Below, piece after piece: positions 52,822 to 62,175 of a stretch of DNA of 64,000 nt; position 1 is the stretch's first letter, and each line of letters begins with the position of its first letter. Where the stretch lies: positions 1-64,000 of the forward strand of contig JAAEUE010000118.1 in assembly GCA_024227565.1 (NCBI GenBank), written 5' to 3'. The notes beneath the pieces were generated by a model. The model saw nothing but the letters and a program-made list of their open reading frames with translations. It searched no databases and had not been told where the DNA came from. The DNA is from Alphaproteobacteria bacterium (GTDB lineage Bacteria; Pseudomonadota; Alphaproteobacteria; Rhizobiales; CAJQND01). Both the position numbers and the translations under genes were made by a program.

Positions 52822-53553
52822 TCACGAGCCTGCAACGTTGCTCAGCCAAGACAGGTTGGGGATCGACACATGGCGGTTGTTCTCAACCTCAATGATGCCT
52901 GCCTTGCGCAGCTTGGTGATCTGGCGGCTGACCGTCTCGATGGTCAGGCCCAGGAAATCAGCAATGTCTGCCCGGGTGAGCGGCAGTTCGAATTCAATTG
53001 AACTGTCGTCTTCAAGCTCAGCCTCTGGGTCCACGTGCAGGGCAATCAGGTAGAGAAAATGGGCCACGCGTTCAGACGCAGTCTTGCGGCCCAGGGCCAC
53101 CATCCATTCGCGCGCCTCATCCAGTTCCTTCAGGCTCTGCTCCAAGAGCTTGTGCTCCAGTTCCGGCGTCTCGGCCATGAGCCGTTCCAACGAAGCCCTG
53201 GGGAAGCTGCACAGTTCAACTGATGTGGCCGCCTCGGCGGCGAGCTTGCTTTCAGATTTGAGGGGACGACCCAAAAAGTCCGGAGCAAACTGCAAGCCCA
53301 CGATCTGCTGGCGGCCGTCTGCCAACAGTTTGGTCAGCTTGACCACTCCGGATATCACATTGGAATAGGTGCTGACCGGTTCAGCATCGCGCACCAGCTC
53401 CGAACCGGCATCAAACGTCCGGCGGGTTGCTTGCTTGTTCAAGGCAATCAACTGACCCGAATTGAGCGCACCGCAAATCCCGCGGTGCCGCGCTTCGCAC
53501 GAGCGGCACAGCTCAGGAATTTCGGAGTTATGTATATCCTTGCGTTCGCTCAT
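52822..53553 (-). CDS. fnrN: FnrN-type oxygen-sensing Crp/Fnr regulator
   Basis: A 243-residue regulator. An N-terminal Cys set (Cys16, Cys19, Cys27) plus Cys115 (VELCSF) can hold an oxygen-labile 4Fe-4S cluster. A cyclic-nucleotide-binding-like domain (about 28-150) is followed by a winged helix (RADIADFLGLTIETVSRQITKLR) whose ETVSR matches the FNR recognition helix for TTGAT half-sites. It is expected to activate the cco operon through the box at 52161-52174. Start ATG 53553 is used; the frame is open eight codons further upstream. Confidence 0.92.
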   Translation of the reverse strand: MSERKDIHNSEIPELCRSCEARHRGICGALNSGQLIALNKQATRRTFDAGSELVRDAEPVSTYSNVISGVVKLTKLLADGRQQIVGLQFAPDFLGRPLKSESKLAAEAATSVELCSFPRASLERLMAETPELEHKLLEQSLKELDEAREWMVALGRKTASERVAHFLYLIALHVDPEAELEDDSSIEFELPLTRADIADFLGLTIETVSRQITKLRKAGIIEVENNRHVSIPNLSWLSNVAGS

Positions 53554-53950
53554 GACCACCACCCTTCTGAGCAACACTTAGTGTATCATTTCAGCCAACA
53601 AACGCGGTGAATTGATGCAGGCCCAATTGCAGACGGAAAATCGACTGCGGGCGGAGTTATCCTGGGCCAGAACCGCTACCTTTCGCATTGCTCGTCAGAC
53701 CCCAAACCAGATGAAATCATGAAACTTCCATGCATACGTTCATAATTTAAACAAAAACACTGTCAAAATTGCCAATTTAAGATCCGCCTCAAGAACAGTT
53801 CCGCGGTTGATTTGTACCTTTTTCTGAAAAGAAAAACGCGAATTACAACTCAACGTTTATCCGCTGCCAAGGTGATATTGACCACATCTCTGCACAAGCA
53901 AACTCGATACAGTCGATGGAGAATAATCAACAAACCAGGAGATCAATCCC
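53554..53950. other. Intergenic region between fnrN and the metalloprotease gene
   Basis: About 400 bases, locally AT-rich, without a convincing gene. It must hold the promoters of the divergent fnrN and protease genes. No FNR box, hairpin terminator or repeat copy was found by eye. Confidence 0.5.
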
Positions 53951-54979
53951 ATGAAAGCTGCCCATAAGATGTGTTACGACCGCATCCTGCCCAAAAATAT
54001 GACATCCGTTCAGCGCACCCGGAGCATTGGCGGGCGGGATCGTGCCATAAGCCTCATCGGAAAGCAGTGGCAAAACGGCAGTACCTTGCGAATCCGGTTT
54101 CTGGGCGGCACCCAGGCGCAGCAGGACATGGTCAGGGAAATTGCGCCACAGTGGACCGAGCACGCCAATCTGAACTTTGAGTTCAGCGATGACCCGCGGG
54201 CGGAAATTCGCGTGAGCTTTGATGAGAATGACGGTGCCTGGTCTTATGTTGGCACCGACAATTCCGACATTCCCTTGCACGCGGCCACCCTTAATCTTGG
54301 GTGGGTCGATCAAGGGGTAATCCTGCATGAATTCGGCCACATGATCGGTCTCAGCCATGAGCATCAGAACCCTGCGGGGGGCATTGAATGGGACGAGGCC
54401 AAGGTGATTGCCGACCTTGCCGGCCCTCCGAATTTCTGGGACGAGGCCACGGTGCGCCACAACGTGCTGAACAAATATAGCGCAGACCAGGTGCACGGCA
54501 CGGATTTCGATCCGGATTCGGTCATGCTGTATGCGTTTCCCGACAGCTGGACCACCAATATGGGCGGCACCAAGGACAATCCCGACATGTCGGCCCAGGA
54601 CAAAGCGTTCGTGGCCGGCGCCCTGATGTATCCCGGCCGCACCGGCGGCGGCGGGGGGGCAAAAGACCCGACGCCGATTGAAGTGTTCCGCGGTGTGCAA
54701 GCGGAGATCTCAGACAGCGGCGAAGAGGACGTGTTCTCCTTCAAGGTTGAGGAGGCCGGGCGCCACATTGTGGAAACGGCCGGCTCGACCGACGTTGTGC
54801 TGGTGCTCTTCGGGCCCGACAGCAAGACCAAGAAGGTTGCCGAGAACGACGACGGCGGCCAGGGGCAGAACTCGCGCATTGCCACTGATCTTCAGAACGG
54901 CACCTACTATGCCGCGGTGCGCCACTACAATCAGGACAATGGCACCGGCGCCTACCGGATCATGGTGTCGGCCGGCTAG
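53951..54979 (+). CDS. Astacin-like zinc metalloprotease with PPC-like C-terminal domain
   Basis: A 342-residue protease. The zinc motif is HEFGHMIGLSHEH (His126, Glu127, His130, His136), with a Met-turn SVMLY about residue 195. Residues 245-342 resemble a pre-peptidase C-terminal (PPC) beta-sandwich: GVQAEISDSGEEDVFSFKV, DVVLVLFGP and GTYYAAVRHYNQDNG. The two are linked by a glycine-rich stretch (GRTGGGGGAKDP). No signal peptide is visible, although the PPC domain is usually extracellular, so secretion may use a C-terminal or other route. It is isolated among repeats. Confidence 0.85.
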   Translation: MKAAHKMCYDRILPKNMTSVQRTRSIGGRDRAISLIGKQWQNGSTLRIRFLGGTQAQQDMVREIAPQWTEHANLNFEFSDDPRAEIRVSFDENDGAWSYVGTDNSDIPLHAATLNLGWVDQGVILHEFGHMIGLSHEHQNPAGGIEWDEAKVIADLAGPPNFWDEATVRHNVLNKYSADQVHGTDFDPDSVMLYAFPDSWTTNMGGTKDNPDMSAQDKAFVAGALMYPGRTGGGGGAKDPTPIEVFRGVQAEISDSGEEDVFSFKVEEAGRHIVETAGSTDVVLVLFGPDSKTKKVAENDDGGQGQNSRIATDLQNGTYYAAVRHYNQDNGTGAYRIMVSAG

Positions 54980-55011
54980 TCTTAGCGGCGGGACCCGGTC
55001 CTCCTCCCCCG

Positions 55012-55088
55012 CGCCCCTGCGAAAGCAGGGGCCCATAGCTCTAGGTGTGCTGCACGATCGCATGGATCCCTGCTTTCGCAGGGATGCG
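55012..55088. repeat. Palindromic intergenic repeat, family B copy
   Basis: CGCCCCTGCGAAAGCAGGGG and CCCTGCTTTCGCAGGGATG are the two hairpin arms, with CATAGCTCTAGG between. A half copy (GTGCTTTCGCAGGGATGCG) follows at 55120-55143. The rest of the 373-base gap to 55352 is AT-rich and gene-free. Confidence 0.7.
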
Positions 55089-55352
55089 GGAAGTTTGTGG
55101 CCCCCCTCTCCCCCCAACACCCGTGCTTTCGCAGGGATGCGGGTCCTCACCTTCGTTAAATTGCCACTAAATAGTTGATTTAAACATCCGAATCTGGAAA
55201 ATCTTGTTCATCTTCAACGGCAGAAAACTGCGAAAAAAGGCGATTCTGCGAAACGAACCCAAATTCGCGTAACCCATTGAAACTAAGCGCTGACTAACGC
55301 CATTTGGCCTTTTTGATTGTGTTTTTTGTTCATCTTCACTGGAGCTTCGGCT

Positions 55353-57359
55353 TCAGAGCGCCCCCTTCTGACGCAATGGCTGGTCTGCCGGAGCCAACTC
55401 TCCGCCGCCCAGGGCCGCCCCCACCTTCAAGCCCTCCAGCACAGCCTCCTCGCAGGTGCGCGGAGCAACCGCGTCGCCGGCGATCCAAACCTCCCCGGCC
55501 CAGTCTGCCAGCTCGTGCTCCAGGCCCAAGTCGGTCTGGGTGCCGGTTGCCGTCACAAGGGTGTCCACGTCCTCAAACACGATCGGCTCGCCGCTGGTGG
55601 TGTGCTCAAAATAGGTTGCCGTGTCATCGCCCCCCACCAGCCGGGCAAAAGGTGTGATCTCAACCCCCAGCTTGTGCAGCTCGCCGATCCAGCGGTCGCG
55701 GGTATATTGCTGGATCGACTGGCCGGGCATGTAGCCGTTCACCGCAAGGCGCACAAAGCAGCCGTCGCGCGCCAGCCGTTCCGCCAGACCCAACCCCACC
55801 CAGTCGCAGCGCCAGTCGGCAATCACGACCCGGGTGCCCACATTGGCGCCCTCCAGCACCTTGGAGGCATGGACCACGTGGCCGCCGTCCAACAAAAGAT
55901 GATCCGGCGTGTGCGGCGCCGAGCCGGTGGCGATGATCACCGCACCGGGCTGCTCGCGCTCCACAGTGGTCCGGTCCAGCTTGGCCTTCAGCCGCACCTC
56001 CACACCGTGCCGCTCCATCTCGGCGGCAAGGTTGGTGACCAGACCGCCAAACTCATCGCGGCCCGGAAGCTGACGCGCCAGCGTCACCTGGCCGCCCAGT
56101 TCGGCGCCGGCCTCGCACAAGATCACCTGATGGCCCCGTTCGGCAGCCACCGCAGCGGCCTTCATGCCCGCCGGTCCGCCGCCGGCCACAAGCACCTTCA
56201 TCGGCGTGGCGGCCGCCTGGCGGGTGCCGAAACGTGCTTCGCGCCCGGTTTCAGGGCGCTGAATGCAAGAGATCGCAAAGCCTTCCTGCATATGGCCGAT
56301 GCAGGCCTGGTTGCAGCCGATGCAGGCGCGGATGTCGTCGAGTTGGTCGGCCTCCGCCTTGCCCGCCATGTCCGGATCGCAGATCTGCGCCCGGGTCATG
56401 CCGCACATGTCGGCGTGTCCCTGGGCCAAGATGGCCTCGGCGCTGCGCACGTCATTGATGCGCCCGGCCACAAACACCGCCGCCGAGACGGCGCGGCGGA
56501 TGCGCGCCGACATGGGCGCAAGATATCCCGGCTCATAGTTCATGGGCGGCACCACATGGACCGAGCCTCCCAAACCCGACATGGAGCCACCGCAGACGTC
56601 GAAATAATCCAGGCTGCCATCGCCATCTAGATCCTGGCAGATCTGAAGCACTTCGGGCGTTTCCAGACCACGTGCGTTGAGCTCGTCTGCGGAGATGCGG
56701 ATACCCAGCACAAGGCGCCGGCCCACCGCAGACCGGATGCTTGCGATCACCTCGCGGACAAAGCGCAGGCGGTTTTCGCGCGAGCCGCCATATTCGTCCT
56801 CGCGCAAGTTGGCATCGGGGTTCAAAAACTGCGCCAGCAACAAGCCATGGCTGGCCATGATCTCAAGGCCCTGGTAGCCGGCCTTTTCGTAGGCCTCGGC
56901 GGCGGCTCCAAATGCACCCGCGATATCGCCGATCATGGCCTTCGACATTTCCCGGGGCATCACGTGAAAGCGCTCGGTGGCGATGGCAGAGGGGCCGAAG
57001 GCGACCGGGCGCGAGCCGTCGGTGCCCGAATGGGTTTCGCGGCCGCCGTGCCCAAGCTGGCCGAAGATGGCGCAGCCGTGGCGCTTCACCCGGCTTGCGG
57101 CATCGCCGAGAAAGTCGATCACGGCCGGGTTGGTGAGTTGAATGTTGTAGGCGTTGGAGGTGGTGTGAACGGCGGCGGATTCGGTGATGATCAGCCCGCA
57201 CCCGCCTGCCGCCCGGGCCTCGTGATAGTCGCCGAATGCCGATGTGGGCACACCCGCCGAGACCATGCCGGTCATGTGGCCTGTGGACAGAACGCGGTTT
57301 CGAATCTTCAGTTCCCCAAGTGTGATGGGACTGAAGAGGTTGGGAAGGGTTTGCGACAT
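55353..57359 (-). CDS. TMADH/2,4-dienoyl-CoA reductase-like flavin oxidoreductase
   Basis: A 668-residue enzyme. The N-terminal half is an OYE-type FMN barrel (LFSPITLGELKIRNRVL; RENRLRFVREVI). Four cysteines for one 4Fe-4S cluster are at 346, 349, 353 and 365 (CIGCNQACIG...SCIQRP). The C-terminal half binds FAD/NAD (VLVAGGGPAGMKAAAVAAERG). The layout is that of trimethylamine dehydrogenase, dimethylamine dehydrogenase and 2,4-dienoyl-CoA reductase. The substrate cannot be decided; the surrounding CoA-using genes make an enoyl/dienoyl substrate plausible. It is monocistronic between repeats. Confidence 0.9.
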   Translation of the reverse strand: MSQTLPNLFSPITLGELKIRNRVLSTGHMTGMVSAGVPTSAFGDYHEARAAGGCGLIITESAAVHTTSNAYNIQLTNPAVIDFLGDAASRVKRHGCAIFGQLGHGGRETHSGTDGSRPVAFGPSAIATERFHVMPREMSKAMIGDIAGAFGAAAEAYEKAGYQGLEIMASHGLLLAQFLNPDANLREDEYGGSRENRLRFVREVIASIRSAVGRRLVLGIRISADELNARGLETPEVLQICQDLDGDGSLDYFDVCGGSMSGLGGSVHVVPPMNYEPGYLAPMSARIRRAVSAAVFVAGRINDVRSAEAILAQGHADMCGMTRAQICDPDMAGKAEADQLDDIRACIGCNQACIGHMQEGFAISCIQRPETGREARFGTRQAAATPMKVLVAGGGPAGMKAAAVAAERGHQVILCEAGAELGGQVTLARQLPGRDEFGGLVTNLAAEMERHGVEVRLKAKLDRTTVEREQPGAVIIATGSAPHTPDHLLLDGGHVVHASKVLEGANVGTRVVIADWRCDWVGLGLAERLARDGCFVRLAVNGYMPGQSIQQYTRDRWIGELHKLGVEITPFARLVGGDDTATYFEHTTSGEPIVFEDVDTLVTATGTQTDLGLEHELADWAGEVWIAGDAVAPRTCEEAVLEGLKVGAALGGGELAPADQPLRQKGAL

Positions 57360-57463
57360 GGAGCGGCTCTCGCGATGGGTGGGAGGGGAAATCTAGCTCG
57401 ATCCATGCGAACCGTCACCCCCTGTCGGCTGCTGCACCGTCGTCCCAGCAACCACACCGTCCT

Positions 57464-57531
57464 CCCCGCGAAGGCAGGGCGGAAGCTTCTGAGCGAGCGG
57501 CTCTGGATGCCTGCCTGCGCAGGCATGACGG
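57464..57531. repeat. Palindromic intergenic repeat, divergent copy
   Basis: CCCCGCGAAGGCAGGG and GCCTGCCTGCGCAGGCATGACGG form two hairpin arms about 35 bases apart. It is a diverged member of the family B design. The gap 57360-57778 holds this and the next repeat and no convincing gene. Confidence 0.6.
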
Positions 57532-57568
57532 AAGGGGAACGGCGTATCCACAGTCGCCTCCCAATCCC

Positions 57569-57655
57569 CCGCATCCCTGCGAAAGCAGGGATCCACCCTT
57601 CAGGGCAAGCAGCACACACAGAGCTATGGGCCCCTGCTTTCGCAAGGGTGCGGGG
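57569..57655. repeat. Palindromic intergenic repeat, family B copy, inverted
   Basis: CCGCATCCCTGCGAAAGCAGGG, then CACAGAGCTATGGGCCCC and TGCTTTCGCAAGGG: the same parts as the 55012 copy but in opposite orientation, so the pair flanks the TMADH-like gene. Confidence 0.65.
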
Positions 57656-57778
57656 CAGGTAAGCAGGCGCACGGGATAGGCGAGCAGAGGGGAGGAAAGA
57701 GCGTCAATTGCCGCTTGCCCTATTTGCCGCCGCAGCGATAAGCTCATCGCCTGATCGACGCTGCGAAAGCTTCCACCA

Positions 57779-58753
57779 ATGACAGAGGCCCAACCGCTGT
57801 ATAGCGACAAGTCTCTCCCCCTGTTGATGACCGCAGGCAACGGGGTGGGCGATCTGTGCGCCTGGGCGGCGGACAACCGCCCGGCCATTGCCGCCTGGCT
57901 CAATCGGTCCGGCGTGGTGCTTCTGCGTGGGTTCGGCATCACCACGGCCGCCGGGTTCCGTTCTGCCTGCGCTGCCATATCGCCTGAGCTCCGCAACTAC
58001 GTGGGCGGAGATTCGCCGCGCCAGAACGTGGATGATCAGGTCTACACCTCCACGGAGTATCCGGCCGGCTCGGAAGTCTTGCTGCACAACGAGCTCTCCT
58101 ACGCGGGATGGTCTCCAGGCCGGGTGTTCTTCGGCTGCATGGTTGCGCCGGAAACCGGGGGCCAAACCCATGTGGCCGATGGGCGGCGGATTTGCACCAG
58201 GCTGGACCGCGAAGTGAGAGAGCGGTTTTCCGCCCGGGGCGTCACCTACCTCCAACACCTGTGGGACGGCGACGGCGAGCCTGGTCCGGGAAAGAGCTGG
58301 CAGGAAACCTTTGAGACAAGCGACCGGGGCGCAGCGGAGGCCTACCTTCGAGCTTCAAACATGAGCTTTGAGTGGACGGATCTTGGGATCCGCACAGCCG
58401 CCACGCACCCGGCCATTCTGGAGCACCCAGCGACCGGCGAGGCCTGTTGGCACAATCAGGCAGATCAGTGGCACCGCGATATCGCGAGCGTGAAGGACAC
58501 CGTCCCCGGGTCACCAGATGCGGAGAAGGGCACGAGCACCGCAGGCACCGAGAGCCTCGGCAATCACGTCACCTTTGGAGATGACAGCGAGATTGAGGTC
58601 GCCGACCTGATGCACGTGCGCGAGGTCTCAGCAGCCTGCGAAGTGCTGTTTGACTGGCAGCCTGGAGACCTGATGGTGATCGACAACATTATGGCCATGC
58701 ACGGGCGCAAGCCCTTCACCGGCGCCCGCCGGGTGCTTGTGGCCATGGCTTGA
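57779..58753 (+). CDS. TauD/TfdA (SyrP-like) Fe(II)/2OG dioxygenase
   Basis: A 324-residue oxygenase. LLHNELSY supplies His103 and Glu105 (the HxE variant typical of SyrP/clavaminate-synthase-like members) and MAMHGRKPF supplies His308; Arg318 is the expected 2OG anchor. SyrP-like enzymes hydroxylate amino acids or peptides in natural-product pathways. It is followed after 13 bases by a DMT exporter gene and then an SDR gene, which would fit hydroxylation and export of a small metabolite, but this is speculative. The ribosome site is weak. Confidence 0.85.
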   Translation: MTEAQPLYSDKSLPLLMTAGNGVGDLCAWAADNRPAIAAWLNRSGVVLLRGFGITTAAGFRSACAAISPELRNYVGGDSPRQNVDDQVYTSTEYPAGSEVLLHNELSYAGWSPGRVFFGCMVAPETGGQTHVADGRRICTRLDREVRERFSARGVTYLQHLWDGDGEPGPGKSWQETFETSDRGAAEAYLRASNMSFEWTDLGIRTAATHPAILEHPATGEACWHNQADQWHRDIASVKDTVPGSPDAEKGTSTAGTESLGNHVTFGDDSEIEVADLMHVREVSAACEVLFDWQPGDLMVIDNIMAMHGRKPFTGARRVLVAMA

Positions 58754-58766
58754 GGAGCAGGGCGGA

Positions 58767-59723
58767 ATGGTCCACTCCCTCGTATTTGTCTCCGGCATGC
58801 GCATCCCCCCTCCTGCCCAGCGCGAAGCTCCTGCCCGCCGCGGCTTTGCCATGGCCCTGATGATTGTCAGCTCTGTGGTTATCAGTTTTGGCGGGCTCAT
58901 TTCGCGCTTGATGGAAGACGCCGATCCCACCCAGATCAACTTCTACCGTTCATTGTCCTTGTGCGTGACGTTTGGCCTGGTGTTCGCCTACAACCACCGA
59001 GCCAGTACGGTGCGTGATTTCCGCAAGGTGGGCTGGAGCGGAGTTTTGGCCAGCTTGTGCCTGATGGTCGCCGGCATCGCCTTCATGCAAGCGCTCGCCC
59101 ACACTACGGTGGCCAACACCATGTTTACACTGGCATCGATTCCCTTCCTGACAGCGGCGCTGGCATGGGTGTTCCTGCGCGAGAATCTCACCATGCTCAC
59201 GGTAATAACCATGTGCGCTGCAGCTGTAGGCGTTGCCCTGATGGTGATGGATGGCATCGGATTGGGATCGATCTACGGCAATCTGATGGCCTTGATCACA
59301 GCTCTGGGCTTTTCCGGATTTGCCGTGATCGTGCGCCGCAACCGGCACATCGACATGATGCCGGCCTTGCTCATTTCCGCGGTGGCTATCGTGGTGATCT
59401 CCCTGGCGCTTCGATATGACGATCTGACCATCTCCTGGTGGGACATTGCAATGTGCATCATCTGGGGCGGCGCCCTATCGGGCATCGGCAATTGTCTCTT
59501 CATTATCGCATCGCGGCATTTGGTGGCCGGCGAGCTCACCTTGTTCATGCTCTTGGAGTTCGCCCTCAGTCCGTTGTGGGTATGGATCGTGGTGCGCGAA
59601 ACGCCAAGCCATTGGGCTCTGGCGGGCGGGAGTTTGGTCATTCTTGCGGTGGCGACGCGGGCTCTGCTTGAGATGAACGGCAAAACCAGCCTATTAAAGC
59701 GCGGGCGACCCAGTCCGATATAA
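58767..59723 (+). CDS. EamA-family drug/metabolite transporter
   Basis: A 318-residue membrane protein with ten helices in two five-helix EamA repeats (about residues 28-150 and 168-300), e.g. FAMALMIVSSVVISFGGLI and AGIAFMQALAHTTVAN. DMT transporters export amino acids, nucleosides or metabolites. ATG 58767 is preferred to the frame's TTG at 58737 because GAGGAGC precedes it. The gene follows the SyrP-like dioxygenase closely. Confidence 0.88.
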   Translation: MVHSLVFVSGMRIPPPAQREAPARRGFAMALMIVSSVVISFGGLISRLMEDADPTQINFYRSLSLCVTFGLVFAYNHRASTVRDFRKVGWSGVLASLCLMVAGIAFMQALAHTTVANTMFTLASIPFLTAALAWVFLRENLTMLTVITMCAAAVGVALMVMDGIGLGSIYGNLMALITALGFSGFAVIVRRNRHIDMMPALLISAVAIVVISLALRYDDLTISWWDIAMCIIWGGALSGIGNCLFIIASRHLVAGELTLFMLLEFALSPLWVWIVVRETPSHWALAGGSLVILAVATRALLEMNGKTSLLKRGRPSPI

Positions 59724-59753
59724 CTCCAGACCTAACAAGGAAGAGACGGCTTG

Positions 59754-60512
59754 ATGGCAAACGAAGGCAAAGTTGCGTTGGTAACCGGTGCAGGCACCGG
59801 GGTCGGGCGGGCAACCGCAGATGCATTCCTGAAGAACGGATATTCCGTCGTGCTCACCGGACGCCGCAAGGAACCGTTGGAGGAGACCGCCGCATTGGCC
59901 GGCGCGGGCGACGACAAGGTTCTGATCCACACCTGTGATGTGGGCGATGCGGGCGCGGTGGCTGACCTGTTTGCCGCCACCAAAGCCAAGTTCGGGCGCC
60001 TCGATGTATTGTTCAACAATGCCGGTGCCGGAACGCCGCCGCTGACCATTGATGAGATGACGCCGGAGCAATGGCAGATGGTTGTGGATGTGAACCTCAC
60101 CGGATCGTTCCTGTGTGCCCGTGAAGCCTTCGCCATGATGCGGGCCCAATCGCCCCAAGGCGGCCGCATCATCAACAATGGCTCGATGTCATCGCAAGTG
60201 CCACGCCCCGGCTCAGCGGCCTACACCGCCACCAAGCACGCCATCACCGGCCTCACCCGCACCATCTCGCTGGACGGGCGGCCCTTCGACATCGCCTGCG
60301 GCCAAATCGACATCGGCAATGCCGCCACGCCCATGACAGAGCGCATGGTGGAGGGGGTTCCGCAGGCCGACGGCTCAATCGCACCTGAGCCGCGTATGCT
60401 GGCTGATGAAGTGGGCGAGGCGGTGTTGCACATGTCCAACCTGCCGCTCTCCACAAACGTGCAGTTCATGACCATCATGGCCACCAAGATGCCCTTTATC
60501 GGGCGGGGCTGA
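59754..60512 (+). CDS. Short-chain dehydrogenase/reductase
   Basis: A 252-residue [23 protein letters not shown] (cofactor), an Arg in LTGRRKEP suggesting NADP(H), NNAGAG, the catalytic Ser in NNGSMSS and YTATK. The C-terminal lobe binds an unknown alcohol/ketone. ATG 59754 follows AAGGAAGAG. It ends in a 17-base tail-to-tail overlap with the dehydrogenase pseudogene on the other strand. Confidence 0.88.
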   Translation: MANEGKVALVTGAGTGVGRATADAFLKNGYSVVLTGRRKEPLEETAALAGAGDDKVLIHTCDVGDAGAVADLFAATKAKFGRLDVLFNNAGAGTPPLTIDEMTPEQWQMVVDVNLTGSFLCAREAFAMMRAQSPQGGRIINNGSMSSQVPRPGSAAYTATKHAITGLTRTISLDGRPFDIACGQIDIGNAATPMTERMVEGVPQADGSIAPEPRMLADEVGEAVLHMSNLPLSTNVQFMTIMATKMPFIGRG

Positions 60513-61541
60513 TCAGCTCCCCGCTGTCAATTCCCAGTGCCGCGGCAGAGGTCTTAAGCTCTGCAACGGCGCCGGGGCTTAAGGGAACGCCGCTGCGCTT
60601 GCGTTCCTCGCGCAAGGCATTCTCGCGCTCGCCGGGCACTTCCACCTCGTCAAAGCCCGGCGCAGGCGGGCAGGTGCGCAAGGAGGCCAGGCATTCCTCC
60701 GCCGCGGCCTTGTAGCGCGAGGGGTTGCGAAAGCGTTTCAGGTCGATGCACACGCAGATCCAGTTCAAGCCGTCCATCACCTCGCCGAACACGGCCTCCC
60801 CCAGCAATTCGGCCACCACGGCCATGCCGTAGCCCTTGGGCCCTGCCATGGGCAGCAAGGCGCCCCCGTTGAAATAGTCTCAGGGTGGGTGGTGGGATTG
60901 CCGGCCGCATCAATGCACAAGCCTTCAGCCAGCGAACGTCCGGAGGCGCGCGCCGCATAGACCTTTCCCCCTGCCCCTGCGGCGGTGGCGAAATCCAGCA
61001 CCACCGGACCGCGGTTTCCACCAGGAATGGCAAAGGCGTAAGGATTGGTGGGCAGGCGGCCCTTGGCGCCGCCAAACGGGGCCACCTGAGGCCATTCGTG
61101 CCGGGCGCCGCCGCCGAACATTATTGCAAGGCAACCTTGCTTTGCTACGGTTTCCGCAAAGGCGCCCATTCGTCCAGTGTGATGAATGTTGGCAACCCCC
61201 ACTGTGCCGGTGCCTTTCTCGCGCGCCAGGCGGACCGCCTCCTGTGTGGCAAGGCGCATGGCCGGAATGCCAAAGCCTTCCTTCCCCAGCACCAAGGGCG
61301 CGCCGCCCTCAGCAGACGTCAGGTAAGGTTCGCCGGAAGGTTTGAACCGCCCCGCTTTGGCATCGTCAGCATATTGGGTCAGGCGGAAAATCCCGTGGGA
61401 ATAGACCCCGCACAGGTCTGCATCCACCAGATGCTCGGCCACCTCGGTTGCAATCGCCGGAGCGCATCCGATCCCGGACAGGAACCGGCTGGCAAACCGG
61501 GTGAGAGCATCGGCTGGGAAACGATGGTCGGATTCAAACAT
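60496..61541 (-). pseudogene. Malate/L-lactate dehydrogenase family gene with frameshift
   Basis: From ATG 61541 the frame encodes the Ldh2 family (NAD-dependent malate/sulfolactate/ureidoglycolate dehydrogenase type): ADLCGVYSHGIFRLTQYADD, NIHHTGRMGAFAETVA and VVLDFATAAGAGGKV. It then shifts near 60880, after PTTHPE, where one T appears to be missing from a T run. The next frame continues correctly (LLPMAGPKGYGMAVVAELLG, VMDGLNWICV) to the stop at 60496. The two halves cover a complete family length. Either the gene is broken or the base call is wrong. Confidence 0.8.
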
Positions 61542-61704
61542 AGGTACGCACCAGCTTTCAGTTTTGAACCGATATGTTGCACAAACTTTCCGCAAAATCA
61601 CACGCCGATTGGACGAACAGGCGTTGCAGCACGGGGGCGCACCGGCTAACGTTCGAGCACAGTTAATTGCTTCTTTGAAGCACAAGATGACAGGGAATTT
61701 TCAG

Positions 61705-62058
61705 ATGACAATCAAACGGATCAATCCCGGTGACCGGATGAGCCAATGCGTGGTTCACGGCAACACGGTTTATACCGCAGGCCAGGTGGCGCAGAACGCT
61801 CCAGGCGGATCGGTGACCGAACAAACCACAGACATTCTGGCGGCCATCGACCGGCTGCTGGGCGAAGCGGGCAGCGACAAGTCCAAACTCCTGTCTGCCA
61901 ACATCTGGCTGGCCGACATCGGCGATTTTGCCGAAATGAACGCCGTTTGGGATGCCTGGGTTTCCCCCGGCAACACGCCCGCGCGCGCTTGCGTGGAATC
62001 GAAGCTGGCCTCGCCCAAGTTCACCGTTGAAATCGGCGTCATCGCCGCTCGCGACTAA
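61705..62058 (+). CDS. RidA/YjgF family reactive-enamine deaminase-like protein
   Basis: A 117-residue RidA-fold protein. VYTAGQVAQNA, IDRLLGEAGSDKSKLLSANIWL and the PARACVESKLASPKFTVEIGV segment with the catalytic Arg are all conserved. RidA hydrolyses reactive enamine/imine products of PLP enzymes. ATG 61705 follows AGGGAA. It lies head-to-head with the dehydrogenase pseudogene. Confidence 0.88.
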   Translation: MTIKRINPGDRMSQCVVHGNTVYTAGQVAQNAPGGSVTEQTTDILAAIDRLLGEAGSDKSKLLSANIWLADIGDFAEMNAVWDAWVSPGNTPARACVESKLASPKFTVEIGVIAARD

Positions 62059-62078
62059 GGCAGATACCTTATCAATGC

Positions 62079-62159
62079 CGTCCTCGGGATTGACCCGAGG
62101 CCCCACTGCCGAGAGCATCAGGGCCTGCGCATGGGCCCTCGGGTCAAGCCCGAGGGCTA
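62079..62159. repeat. Palindromic intergenic repeat, family A copy 2
   Basis: CGTCCTCGGG...CCCGAGG and CCCTCGGG...CCCGAGGG arms as in the copy at 55-128, with a different 35-base spacer. It lies between the convergent RidA and HAD genes. Confidence 0.65.
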
Positions 62160-62175
62160 CGTATGGGAACGCTGA

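Noticed and set aside
241..57655. CRISPR array
   Set aside because: Repeat copies are far apart, variable and palindromic; no regular spacing and no cas gene.
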